A program made the position numbers and the translations under genes. Below, in pieces: positions 46,040 to 58,171 of a DNA stretch of 64,000 nt. Below the pieces are notes generated by a model. The model ran no database searches. It saw only the letters and a list, made by a program, of their open reading frames with translations, and was not told where the DNA came from. Source of the stretch: Kryptolebias marmoratus (lineage: Eukaryota; Chordata; Actinopteri; Cyprinodontiformes; Rivulidae); assembly GCF_001649575.2 (NCBI RefSeq), contig NC_051452.1:3144585-3208584 (forward strand), written 5' to 3'. Position 1 is the stretch's first letter, and the number at the start of each line of letters is the position of its first letter.

Positions 46040-47306
46040 AGAAAAAGGTTTTAGAGCCAGTGTTTGGTTGGTCCAAAGTTGGAGAAACAAGGCAACATGC
46101 AGCGTAAACTACAACAGACTCCTTGGTTATAAATGGTTTTGAAGATCAGGTGTTTCCTTGTTCACAAACACATTTGAACGAGTGCATTTATGAGCAGGGT
46201 TTAGGTTTCCTGCACGGTTCATTCTGACAATATTAAATGTCATTATTTTTGACAGCAAGCAGCTGCTGGACGCTGACGGTTACTACATATAGAAAAGAGT
46301 TGCAGTGTTTTCTGTTGTTTGCACACCGTTCAGTCAGGCTGTTGCACACATTTGTGCAGGTAGTCTGTCTTTCTGGGGACGTGCTATTGTTGAAATACAC
46401 GTCTTTCCATCTTCATACAATCAAGTGTGGCTGAAGTAACCATTTAATGTGCGTCTGGGGAGGATTAGCCAAGTGACATTGTGGTTTAAATTGAGGATTT
46501 TTAGTGATTTTGAAAGTTATTTGCCTGATGTACTGAACGACAAACAGAAATATGTGAAGAGCAGCTTAATTAGGAATTCAGTAAGTAAATGTCAGATCAT
46601 TGATACATGATGTTACTTAACAGATTTATTTTGAAAGTTTTCTTGCAAAATGTTCAGTGTAAATTTTGTTTATAATTTTTCAAGTAAACTCTGAGCGTGA
46701 ATTCAGTATTGGTCCATTTTAACTTGACTCAAAACTATTTCTTGTGTAAAATGCAACAAAAAACAAACTATAAATAAGTTAAAGAAGATAAAAGTTTGAC
46801 ATTGGCTGCATTCTGAGGAGACAAAAGATTGTGAGGAAGGACAGTTCAGGAACATTGTCTGATGGACGCAGATCCGGCTGCGAATCTTGGTAAAATGATG
46901 CAAACGAAAGCAGACGTACTCGCTCAAGTGTTTAAGAGTCTAAAATGTGTGGGGTAAACACAACGCCACAAAATTCAATTTTGTGGTGGTTGTACGCATA
47001 TCTTTCGTGCGTATTTGTGAGTGCATTCTTTGTGGCGTAAGCATTCATGCGGGAAACTGAACCAGACGTGTGTTGATACCTGTTGAGATATTTTCTCTTA
47101 AAGTAATAAGTCGGTTCCAGCTGCGTCCACGTATCTGTGCTGTAAACCAATTTTTTAATGAACCAGGTTTCAAAAATTAACTGAAATTGGAACACATGCT
47201 GAATGTGAGTGAACGTCTTTAACTTGAAGGCATTTTATGCTGCTAACTGATTCGTTAATAAGCAATAAACAAGAAAATGCACACGTCACACATGCATCTA
47301 GTTTAT
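46040..47306. other. Intron 2 sequence, nothing recognised
   Basis: AT-rich, short frames only. Confidence 0.4.
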
Positions 47307-48033
47307 CAGTCCCTGCAGGATTTCACATTTTCCTAAAAGTTGCGATTTTTTTTTTACTAAAATCAATAAACAACCATAACTTTTAATATCTAAACCAAAA
47401 CTCCTTCCTAGTTTTGTAAGATAATTCCCAACAAACATTGACATTCTCAAAAGGTGCTTTATTTGAGAACTTTGATAGCTTCTAAACTGACATTCATGAG
47501 CNNNNNNNNNNNNNNNNNNNNNNNNNNNNNNNNNNNNNNNNNNNNNNNNNNNNNNNNNNNNNNNNNNNNNNNNNNNNNNNNNNNNNNNNNNNNNNNNNNN
47601 NNNNNNNNNNNNNNNNNNNNNNNNNNNNNNNNNNNNNNNNNNNNNNNNNNNNNNNNNNNNNNNNNNNNNNNNNNNNNNNNNNNNNNNNNNNNNNNNNNNN
47701 NNNNNNNNNNNNNNNNNNNNNNNNNNNNNNNNNNNNNNNNNNNNNNNNNNNNNNNNNNNNNNNNNNNNNNNNNNNNNNNNNNNNNNNNNNNNNNNNNNNN
47801 NNNNNNNNNNNNNNNGTGAGTTATTTGTTATTCTGCACTACACAAACCCACAAAGAAGACACTAGACCGCCGAAACGGTGGCGAATCACTTTAGAAACAA
47901 TAAATATTGGGTTAAAGTTGCGGGAAAGTTGCAGCGTTTTGGGCAAAGTTGCAAAAAGTTGCGATTTCACTGGGTTTGCTTGATTTTGCGTTAATAGCTG
48001 CGATCGCAACATCGCGAAATCCTGGAGGGTCTG
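47307..48033 (-). mobile_element. CGGBP1-like zinc-finger MITE, copy E
   Basis: The left end is CAGTCCCTGCAGGATTTC and the right end is AATCCTGGAGGGTCTG. The zinc-finger frame is hidden by N at 47502-47815, but the downstream part (QIKHLLRM in the minus strand) is visible. About 55 bp of the left subterminal region is missing compared with copies C and D. The flanks (GTTTAT and CATAGA) do not form a duplication, so this copy may have lost flanking bases or recombined. Confidence 0.88.
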
Positions 48034-50524
48034 CATAGAGCTGCCAGTGACATTGCTTTGAGAAGTCCTCCCACTCATTAATCATTGATTAAATTTGTTT
48101 TAACCGAAATTGTTGCGTATAAAACAAAAGCCAACTCAGATCAGACTGGATTTATTTAAAACGCTGAAGCAAAAACTTGGATTTGATCGTGTACATTATA
48201 GACATAAGTCTTAGGCTTTAAACAACCTGAATAGTCATCCTGACTGGATTGACGAGCTAATGGCTAGTCTGATTAGGACCAAGATTAAAGTGGATCCCTG
48301 CCATCTTAACCAAGTCTAAAGCAGTTTTGTGCACAAATTGCATCGTTAATCCGGGAGAAATGTTCTGATATTCCAGCTGAAAGTGCCCCAGTCTGTACGG
48401 GAAGTGCTATAGCTACCTGCTGACGCCACTGTTGCTTGCAGAGAACTGTAATGTGACATGTGACATATAAAGTAGCGGTTGCAGGAACCTTTATAAAAAA
48501 TTAAAAATAGACTGAAATTGGTTGAAGATGGCAGTTTTCCACTTTGGTCTTAGCCCCATCAAACCTGTCAGATTTCAACTGTTTCTCCAAACATTTAAAG
48601 AGTTTTCTACAGCAGGTAAGATATCAGTACCCCAACACAAAAGATCTGACTTATTGCTTTAAAATGTTTTAAACAAATGGTACTGATTTACCAGACGTAT
48701 CTGATTCTTGACCGGATTTCTTGGCCGACTCTTCGCTCGGCGAAAGGACAGAATTAGCAGGACTTGTAATTAGCTAATGCAGGCCCAGAAGAAGGATTTA
48801 CTTTCTGTTTAATGTTCTGTCAATCTGCGATCGTGTCAGGAGTGTGCTGAGAGGAACGGCGAAAGGAAAGGAAGGGGGGCGTAGGCAGACAGACTGAATC
48901 AGAGCAATTTAGATCCAGACATGTAGAATGAGAATGGGAAAGGAGACGGGGAAATAAAGCGCAGAGCGTCAGCGAGACGGATTCAAAAGTTGAAAACTGA
49001 AAGTGGAAGCAACGATGTGGGAGTGTCGTGAAGGAAATAAATAAATAAATAAATGAAATAGACATACAGCAGAGGTTACAGATTTGCACACAACCAGTGT
49101 TTTCAGCTGACACAGGAGAAAAGCTGCACTGTATATTCGCATAACGAGACCAGTGGACCATCATTAAAATCCAGAGGCCGCAAGACAAAACCGAGCTCCA
49201 CCTGACTGCCGGTCGGTGTTGCCCTCCAGAGAAACGCGCCTTGTTGAACCTGCTCCTCTTCTGTCAGCACTTTCATAAATAATTCACCGAGCACTCTGGG
49301 GCAAGGGAGCCATAGAGTGAACAGAGCTTCTCCGCCTCCTCGCCGTCTTTCTCTGCATTATTTTATTGCCACGTATTTGCACAGCACAAACTGAACACGC
49401 TCATTTGCATAGGAGGGGACCATCAGAACTGCCCGTTACAAACGGATTTAAACAAAGTGAGAGCGTTTTAAACAATCTTGATTTAAATATGGAATGTAGA
49501 GCACAATATTAGAAAAAACAACTGCAATGACTCAATGAAACTGAGGTGATATCAGCCGAACTAAGCCACCGTTTCTCTCATGTGCTTTTGACCGTCATCT
49601 AAACTGGCTGTGGGCATTTACTGCGGTTGGAGTTCACCTGTTTGCCAAACAGTTTGTGTCTGCAGATTATTTAAACTCTTTCTGACAGTGATACTATGAG
49701 CGGTAATCCTGCTGAATGCATCCTGCAGGCTGCACAAAGGTGCTGCGGTTTTCTTATAAAATAACATTAAAGCCCATACGACCCCCTCTTTGTTGCATTA
49801 GAATAAAGCATTTTATTTCTCGGATGGTGTTAAAACAGTTGTTAGACTTTGGTGACATAAGGGAAGTAGGTTATTCGTTCATGCTAAAGATTCCAAAGCA
49901 AATTTATTCCCTCTCATCTCAAAAACTGATTTTTTGGACCGCTTATTTTGTCTTTCTCTACTTTTGATGTTTCAAACTAGTTCTCCTGCTGGGTTTTGAA
50001 TCTTTTATAAAGTTTTTATCTCCAAACTGATGCGTCACTGTAGACGTACGGAAGCTGACAACTCCACCCGACTTTTTATTCACGGATCAAAGCGATGAAG
50101 ATTATTCTTATTCTCTGTTTTTATGTTGCGTCCCTCCCTTTACCGATTCCTTTGAGCCAGAAGCTCGGCCACATTTTCGTTGTTTAAATGCCAACATGAT
50201 CAAAAGGCGTTTTTATGCTTGGCTGATTCTACGAGCAACTGGTTCCCCTGAATCTGAACGGGGTCTTTATATGAGTCAGCAACACTCAGCATTAAAGTCG
50301 ACACAAATGCAGCCAATTATAAAACCTTCCAGATGTACCGAATACACCGACTTTGGATTTGTCCACATTACATCCAGTTTTAACAGCCATCCAAAGGTTT
50401 CTAGGTTCCTAAGAAACCTTCCAGGAAAACGGAAACTTGGTCTATATGAAGTTTTAAACTATTTTTCTACATGATTTCTGTCTGCTTGGCTCTTTGTATA
50501 AAGACCGTTAAGTTAAAAGATATT
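48034..50524. other. Intron 2 sequence, nothing recognised
   Basis: Holds an (AAAT)n microsatellite near 49035-49054 and an octamer-like ATTTGCAT at 49403-49410 (CTCATTTGCATAGG). The 122-residue minus frame at 48820-49188 shows no recognisable domain. Confidence 0.35.
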
Positions 50525-50730
50525 CAGACCCTCCAGGATTTCGCGATGTTGCGATCGCAACTATTAACACAAAATCAAGCAAACCCCACGAAATCGCAAC
50601 TTTCCCACAACTTTAACCCAATATTTATTGTTTCTGAAGTGATTCGCCACCGTTTCTGCGGTCTAGTCTCTTCTTTGTGGGTTTGTGTAGCGCGGAATAC
50701 AAAATAAGCCCAAATAACTCAGGAAGAAGA

Positions 50731-50749
50731 CACGTGACGTCACTTCCTG
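50731..50749 (+). promoter_or_regulatory. E-box/CRE/ETS composite motif in copy F
   Basis: CACGTGACGTCACTTCCTG, identical to copy A and to the complements in copies C and D. Confidence 0.5.
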
Positions 50750-50898
50750 TTAACATCAGAATGCCGGGAGCGTGCAGGAGCAGCGACCGAAGCNNNNNNN
50801 NNNNNNNNNNNNNNNNNNNNNNNNNNNNNNNNNNNNNNNNNNNNNNNNNNNNNNNNNNNNNNNNNNNNNNNNNNNNNNNNNNNNNNNNNNNNNNNNNN

Positions 50899-51234
50899 CC
50901 CACAAAGATTTCAGCAAACCAGTTTCCTCCCCAGCTGCAGCTGTTTTGCACGTCCTGCAGTGTAATCATGGAACATAAACGCATCGACAAACACTTTGTG
51001 TCTGCAAAACATGTGAGGAGAGCTGCAGACCAGGGACAATCCAGAAATGCGCATGAATGTCAGTTTAGAAGCTATCAAAGGTCTCAAATAAAGCACCTTT
51101 TGAGAATGTCAATGTTTGTTGGGAATTATCTTACAAAACTAGGAAGGATTTTTGGTTTATATATTAAAAGTTATGGTTTTTTATTGATTTTAGTAAAAAA
51201 AATTGCAACTTTTAGGAAAATGCCCTGCAGGGAC
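50899..51234 (+). pseudogene. CGGBP1-like zinc-finger frame, copy F, start hidden by gap
   Basis: The frame enters from the gap at PTKISANQ, keeps all four zinc ligands (CTSC, then KHFVSAKH), and stays open to the end of the element. The start codon lies in the N run. One difference from other copies is SYQRSQIK in place of SYQSSQIK. Confidence 0.5.
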
Positions 51235-51236
51235 TG

Positions 51237-52828
51237 TCTATTCAGCTGTGGTGGAACTGTTTAAAAATCTTTATCGAGACACAGAAATAATCATTTGTTT
51301 CATCAACAGAAAGTTAGATTTATTCATGTCACACACATTTGGGTTATGCTCCACTGGACATAGTATATAAATATAATATCCTTTGGTCTTTGATTTATTT
51401 TTTTTTGGATTCTAGTAATTTTGCCCGTGTTCTGTTGGTTACACAACGCTATCCTGTAAAAACATTCAGTGTAAATAAGACAGAACAGCCACAGCTTGAC
51501 AAATTAACTAATCTAAGTAATCAGGTGTTTAATTTGAATGCTGGGGCTCGTCTCTGTGTGACGGGAGCATCGTAGTGGTTCACAGCGACGGTTTGCGGGC
51601 GCAGTGGTTAGAGCGAGATTAGCTGGCGAACCCTAAGGAGCCACCCACGGCTTCGGAGCTGCAGGCGATGGATATGGCTGCTGCTGATAAAACATAAAAT
51701 GCATCAATAAAACTTTCATCCCTTTCAAACAGCCTTTTTTCTTCTCTGTTCCCAACATGGCTGATAAAAAGCTGAATAAGATTACAAGCAGGATCCAGAA
51801 GCTTTATTAGACCGGAGATGGGAATTCAGTGAATTATTGATGGTTCATTTTGGAATGTCAAGGCTTAAAACATATGGAATCTATTTTTAGCCGTTAAGAT
51901 TTGACAAAAAGCATGAACTATGGAAACCCTTCTTTATTTATTGTGGTAAAGAAAATCAGAGATTTCTAGAATTGCTCTTCAGAAGTTCAACATTCACTTG
52001 ATGCTGTGACAAAATATGACCAGGATAAGCTTAAACCAACAGCTTTATATTTAGATTCTGGGCTGATTACAATCACAAGTGCTATAAAAAACTTATTTTT
52101 CTTAATAGTTTTTATTCATCTGTGTATAATACATACACAAACCTGACTTTGGGCAAACATTCGGCAAATAAAAATACATGAATTATGGCATAAATGATGC
52201 CGTTAGATTTCAAAACTTAGCGAAAATGTCTATACTTGCATGGTTAAATTGAACTGAGAAGTGAAAGAAAAGTCTGGATTTTGGAAATGGAAAATTGGAG
52301 TTTAGTGTTAAGATTCTCTAATTGTTCAATGACAATTCATTTCCCCTAAAAAAGTGGATTTTCTAACTAAAGTCAGTCCTTCCCTTAATGTAAAATAGGC
52401 CTTAATTTATTTATTTTTAGTTTATATTGACCTAATACTATGAAATTATTATTATTTTCATACATTTCGAAGAAGCTGGTATTTGTCTTTGAGTGTTATT
52501 TAAATATAAATTCTTAGTTTACATCTTGCAGGCCTCTGACACCAAACACAGCAGAGTTCTTCATAACTGTGACGCTTCTTTTAATTAAATCTTGTATTGA
52601 CCCAACGAAACCAATGCTGCTGCGCTGCAAAATTTATTACCCGCTCAAACCGAGCTAATGTAAAAATATCTGAGTGTTAGTTTTGTCGCTTACTCAGGTT
52701 CTTAATGTCCTTGCCCAAACTTCGAGCTGTAATATCTAAAAACAGTCTCACCTACTCTAAAGAAAAAGTCTAATTTTGCTGCCAAGGAGACCAATATTCG
52801 ATAATGAAACCCAGCATCTACGAGTAAA
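51237..52828. other. Intron 2 sequence, nothing recognised
   Basis: A short GGGCGCAGTGGTTAGAGCG string at 51598-51616 faintly recalls a tRNA-like A box but no SINE body follows. Otherwise AT-rich sequence. Confidence 0.35.
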
Positions 52829-53523
52829 CACGTGAATCCGTGCATGGTTCGTTCTTTGGTTGTTTCAAAATAAAACTGCAAAAACAAAACAAGCATGTGT
52901 TTTTTTGTTTTTTCGTTTTAGAAAAATTAGAAAAACTGCAATTGCATAAATAAAAAAGGGGCACGTTTTGTGTTTTTAAACCAAAGACAAGCTTTTATTT
53001 TGTTGTTAATTCAACGGAACCGGAAATGAAGACCTGAACTCCCAGCAGTCACCAGCAGGTGGCGGTAAAGTACACCTTCCGTTTCTTTAAAATCCACAAG
53101 AAGAAGAAGAACTTTTTCAGTTAGCGCTTCAGAATCTACCAGTTTAAAAATGGATCCGTTTGTCTTATTTTGAAGGAATCGACGCATTTCATTGAGAGCT
53201 GATGATCTTACCGTCAACAAGATTTCTTTCAGATTCCAAGGAAGTCATTAAATCAGGACATTACCGCCACCTGCTGGTGACTGCCGGGAGTTCAGGCCCT
53301 TATTTCCAGATCATAAGGTCCCGTTGAATTAACAACAAAATAAAAGCTCGTCTTTGGTTTAGCCATTGCAGTTAAAAAAAACAAAACGTACCCCTTTTTT
53401 ATTTTTGCAATTGCTGTTTTTCTAATTTCGTTTTAAAAACAAAAAAACACATGCTTGTTTTGTTTTTGCAATTTTATTTTGAAGCAAAAAAACCAAAGAA
53501 CGAACCGTACACGGATTCACGTG
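52829..53523. mobile_element. Foldback element with 240-260 bp inverted arms
   Basis: The left arm (52829-53068) begins CACGTGAATCCGTGCATGG and the right arm (53262-53523) ends CCGTACACGGATTCACGTG. Matching internal landmarks in opposite order include AAACAAAACAAGCATGTG / CACATGCTTGTTTTGTTT, CAATTGCATAAATAAAAAAGG / CCTTTTTTATTTTTGCAATTG and CACCAGCAGGTGGCGGTAA / TTACCGCCACCTGCTGGTG. The 190-bp spacer has GAAGAAGAAG and no open frame of note. No clear target duplication is visible. Superfamily unassigned. Confidence 0.8.
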
Positions 53524-53997
53524 CAGTCACACTCTGGTCTCCCCCCTCCTTAAATTCTTTGCTCCTTGGGGCGATGGCATAATCTGACAGCGCCTCCGCT
53601 TATAGGTCTTCTCGCTGTCAGTCTCACTCCTCCAGAGGATGGGCACGTCAGGTGTTGAAAACCTCGTCCCCCCTCCCCCGTCTCCCCCAGGGCTCACTTG
53701 TCTACAGGAACAGCGCCTCCCATGTTTGACCTCGGGGGAGCAGGCGGAAGATTGGATCGAGCCGAGACGTCGGAGTCGGGGATGATTTTGTTTCTTTGCT
53801 GTATCGTTGCCATGCTGCACCAACTGTAACTTAAACTGTAAATTTTTATCATTTTAGTCATGACCTGAAGCACAATGAGATTTTTTATTTTTTTCCTTTT
53901 TGTTTGAAGGTTGCGCTTAATGGATTGAAACAAACTTCCGTTAAGGTAGATTTTAAACAGTTACCTCTAAAATAAATTGTTAGGTGTTTAAAACAAT
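53524..53997. other. Intron 2 sequence between two elements, nothing recognised
   Basis: Contains C-rich CCCCCCTCCCCCGTCTCCCCC near 53669-53689. Two minus frames here have no recognisable domain. Confidence 0.35.
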
Positions 53998-54562
53998 CAG
54001 TCCCTCCAGGATTTCGCGGGGCATTTTCCTAAAAGTTGTGTTTTTTTTTTTTACTAAAATCAATAAAAAAACATTTCTTTTAATATGTAAACCAAAAATC
54101 CTTCCTAGTTTTGTAAGATAATTCCCAACAAACATTGACATTCTCAAAAGGTGCTCTATTTGAGAACTTTGATAGCTTCTAAACTGACATTCATGAGCAT
54201 TTCTGGATCGTCCCTGGTCTGCAGCTCTCCTCACATGTTTTGCAGACACAAAGTGTTTGTCGATGCGTTTATGTTCCATGATTACACTGCAGGACGTGCA
54301 AAACAGCTGCNNNNNNNNNNNNNNNNNNNTTCCTGAGTTATTTGGGGTTGTTTTGTATTCCGCGCTACACAAACCCACAAAGAAGAGACTAGACCGCAGA
54401 AACGGTGGCGAATCACTTCAGAAACAATAAATATTGGGTTAAAGTTGAGGGAAAGTTGCAGCGTTTTGGGCAAAGTTGCAAAAAGTTGCGATTTTGCGGG
54501 GTTTGCTTGATATTTTGCGTTAATAGTTGCGATCGCAACATCGAGAAGTCCTGGAGGGTCTG
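53998..54562 (-). mobile_element. CGGBP1-like zinc-finger MITE, copy G
   Basis: The left end is CAGTCCCTCCAGGATTTCG and the right end is AGTCCTGGAGGGTCTG. The 6-bp AACAAT is repeated perfectly on both sides (53992-53997 and 54563-54568). The 19-N gap (54311-54329) stands in for about 134 bp that copy C has there, so the gap length is not real and the true element is about 680 bp. The left subterminal segment is shortened as in copy E. The finger frame FCTSCSVIMEH, DKHFVSAKHVRRA is intact. Confidence 0.92.
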
Positions 54563-57500
54563 AACAATCAGGAACTGAAGCAGTTATATTTAAGAGTAGG
54601 CATAATTAAAAAACAAGCATTCTATTGGGAAAGTATTGATTTTTGCAATGAAAATATCACTAAAAACTCCCTTTTTTTTGCATAATTTATTGTCCAGGCC
54701 TTTAATTGAGACTAAAAGTCTGATTGGCCAGCTGTATGATTTGGTACACAAGATGTGAATGCATGGCTGTTAGCATATGATAATTTCTTGGAGTCTAAGA
54801 ACTCGTTTGCTGTATTGATATTGCGTAGATTGATATCCCAAAGATAAGTCATTTTGCTGGCTGGTTTAGTTGCATGTTTTGTACTGGATGTGTCTTTGAT
54901 CCACAGTGTTTATCTGCACTTTGAAGATTCTCGCAAACTTTGTGGCTCATTACCCATCGGGATTAGCTGACTTCTTACAACGTGGTCTCCCACATTTCCT
55001 GCTGAAGCAGAATGATGATGTGCCGTACGTGTTTCAGATCGTCTCGTTTAAACATGCCTTTAATACAATTCCAAATCACCTCCATCAGCATCACCACCTT
55101 GCTTTGGGTTATGTATATTTAGCATCGCAGCCGAGCTCAGCCGCTTTGGAAACCTAATGTGCCAGAACTGTTTCCTTGTTTAGGAATAAATGAGTTGTTT
55201 GTGTACTCGATGCACAGAAAGCACATTTTCTTTGCTGTTCTTTCTTATCTGCTGTGTTTGGTACAAGCTCTCATGCGGTCCTGTTTGCCCCCTCATATCT
55301 CCACTGTTCCGCTCCTGAAATTAAAGTCACGACTTGGGAATGAACGGCTTCATTCACCATTGCAGCACACATTCCCAACAGATAACAAAGAATTGTTCCG
55401 CCGTATCACATTTCCACCGTTGTGGCCAAATCTGGCTCCCTGCGGTGCTTTTTTTTGCACAGCCTATATCTATTATTTCTGCACTGTTCCACCGCAATCA
55501 GATATGGCACGTCCCGACTGAAAATCCCCAACTTTAACCTTGTGAAAAAAGCTTCCAGATTGAACTATCTCAGCAGTTCCTAGCTTCTCTAAGCTGACAG
55601 AATGTCTTCATAGCAGTTCAGGGCTCCTCTGTGCCCATCTGCGCATCATCCCAGTTTGACAGGCGAGTGCACAGGCGCCCACACATTTGCACACATGCAC
55701 GAGCGCCGTCTCTGCTGAGAAGCAAGCGGCCAATTATGGGGTGCTGTGACAGGGAATGGCTGCAGGGAAGTCACTGTCCCCCCAGGCGGACCACGGTGCA
55801 CCCGGCACTCTGCCAGCATGTCCACTGACAGTGAAAGGAAGCCTATGATACCTCTGAACGGAAAAACAAAGGCTCGATGGAAACCTTACAGATGTTGGAG
55901 AGGGTATGTTGGCGGCGTTTTCTCGGCAGACACTATAATCAAATCATATTGAACCGTGGTGCTCTGTGTTTACTCACCCACTCACTGACTTTATTGAGGG
56001 GAGAGAGAGGAAAAAAATCCTCCCATGGTTTCCCTCGACAAGCTCATCTCAGACTAAAATCAGGGTCAGTTCTTATAAAACATTCTCAACTTAGAAGTCA
56101 GAAAAGTTTCTGGCGAAAAAAACGAGACTTTTATTGGAACTTTGCATAGACAAACTTACATTCAGACCTAAAAATGTTGAATAAAAGCAGAAGTGGCTAC
56201 GTTTTAATCGGATAAGTCATGCCGGGGGATAGAAATGCCAGAAAGAACAGACCCAAATGTTGGGTGTATCAATCCTCACACTCCCACCCTCGTGTCCTTC
56301 CAATGCCCTTTAGCCCCGCCCCCTTTGTGTACTTCATCGCTGCATGTCACGGTTTTTTTATTATCTTTATTGACAATGAAAGGGTTTTTATTAAACGGCA
56401 GAAATATGGCGGCGGTGACGGTGTGAATACGACCAACAAGTCAGAACAAAACACATCTGAACAGCTGAATATCTCCTGCAACGACTTCGGAAAGCAAAAA
56501 TACCTAAACTGGGCTTTTAAAATCGTACCGGCGCCGCCTTAAAATACCAAAACAGCGACCGGTCGGCCATGTTGGATGTCGCAGTTACAATATGTGCACG
56601 ATGAATGCATAAACATCTCGATAACCCCCCAATAAAAACAACAATTTGTTGAAAATTAAATGTGTTGCAACATCAACAACATTAAGTTTTATGTATTTAG
56701 TTCGTACAGAGAATAAGTTAGCTTTAAAAAGACTTTAAAACGCAGCTACAAAACAGGCTTAACCTACTCAGGGTTTCTTTGTTTTCTGACTTAACTAACC
56801 TTAATGATGGAGCTGATGCTTAGTGGTACTGCAAGACTGCTGATCAACTTCAACTCCTAATTTCTGCACATTTTTGCAAAATGGGTCAATCAGTCATCAA
56901 GTAAAAGGTGAAGCTAGGAGGGGGGAAGCAGATGAGTGCATAAATTAAGCCTAAATATCATGGCATTAATGCCAAATCATTAAAACATTAATAGGCATCC
57001 CATTTTTTCTGTTCATTTCATTAAACTAATGGGCTGCAAGGTGCCGCCTGGCCTGTTATTAAAACATGAAAGTTTCCACATTAATCTCTCTGATGCTGTC
57101 CCAACTGTTTAATTTTATTCTCTTTTTTTTCTAAATGAAGATCCAAATTAAAAATTACACAATCCAGTCAGCAGGTTGTTAATGTTTATTATCCTAAATA
57201 TTACATGAGAAGTTTTGAAAGTTGACTGGCGACTTTAATTTTTCCACTCACACAGTCAGATGCTTTATAAATGAACATGGAAATCTAGTTTAAGTGGTAT
57301 TTAATAACTAGTTGCCCTTAGTTCTTCATCACTGACGACGACGTACATGCAAACGATTTCTGCTGAGATTTTTGTTATAAAAAAGTCCAAATCAAAGGTA
57401 AATTTGTAACTTGGGGAAACAGAGGAACCTCCACATGATCCTGTTTTTGTTTTTTTAAGAGCACTGAATGCTTGATTTGTTGAAAGACATGGTTTTTACC

Positions 57501-57979
57501 TGTGATTATGTCTTATTTCAACATATAATCAACACCAGAACAGGTTAAGATTTTAGACAAGCTGTGATGTTGATAGAGCCCAACACGCCTCTGGTCTTAT
57601 GGTAGTTTAGAGACGTACCGTGTCCACAAATAGAAACGACGGGCTGTTTGTTTAATTTGAACTGTGCCATACTTTACAGCGGGGTAGATGTGACAGCCTG
57701 CCTCGTGTTTGATGTTGGCCTTGAATCATGTTGGTCCCATTATGACAAACTTGTTCACTGCTCTGCTCTTCAATGTTACAGGTCCTTTTAAAAAACAGGC
57801 ACTTTCAATCGCTTCAAAGGAGACAAAGACCTTTTTTTAGTGTTATAAATAAAAATTGAAGGTAAGCTGTTTGGAACTTGGAGCATTTGAAGTTCAAAAT
57901 AGGACAATGCCTCTTGAATTTTCATTAATTTTGTGTTATTGCATCATCGATCCTCCCTCTATGGGTCAGATGTGGGAAT
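54563..57979. other. Intron 2 sequence, candidate conserved non-coding DNA only
   Basis: No gene recognised. Possible conserved non-coding segments are about 55640-55860 (mixed composition, CpG-bearing) and 56950-57110 (repeated ATTAA/TAAT cores between GC-richer blocks). Several frames of 60-120 residues have no known domain. Confidence 0.35.
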
Positions 57980-58171
57980 TACCATAAATACTGGAAAAGC
58001 TGCCTTAAAATGAACTACCGTAATTACTGGAATACATCAAATCTCTCTCTATATATAAGTTAGCAACTATTTAGGTACCATAAATACTAGAAAAGCTGCC
58101 TTAAAATGAACTACCGTAATTACTGGAATACATCAAATCTCTCTCTATATATAAGTTAGCAACTATTTAGG
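57980..58171 (+). repeat. 96-bp tandem duplication (two units)
   Basis: Units 57980-58075 and 58076-58171 begin TACCATAAATACT and end AACTATTTAGG. I see one difference (ACTGGAAAAG versus ACTAGAAAAG). Each unit also holds CTCTCTCTATATATAAG. The near identity indicates a recent duplication or an assembly duplication. Confidence 0.92.

Larger units (their letters stand above)
50525..51236 (+). mobile_element. CGGBP1-like zinc-finger MITE, copy F
   Basis: The left end is CAGACCCTCCAGGATTTCG. The right end is ATGCCCTGCAGGGACTG, where about 60 bp of subterminal sequence has been deleted. The flanking hexamers GATATT and TCTATT match at four bases. The finger is visible after the gap (50794-50898): PTKISANQFPPQ, FCTSCSVIMEH, DKHFVSAKHVRRA, then QIKHLLRM. 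Confidence 0.9.

Noticed and set aside
48820..49188. 122-residue minus frame with a serine-rich C-terminus
   Set aside because: Low complexity, no start context or splice sites, no recognised domain.
51598..51650. tRNA-like A box (GCGCAGTGGTTAGAGCG), possible SINE
   Set aside because: No B box at the right distance, no tail and no second copy in the window.
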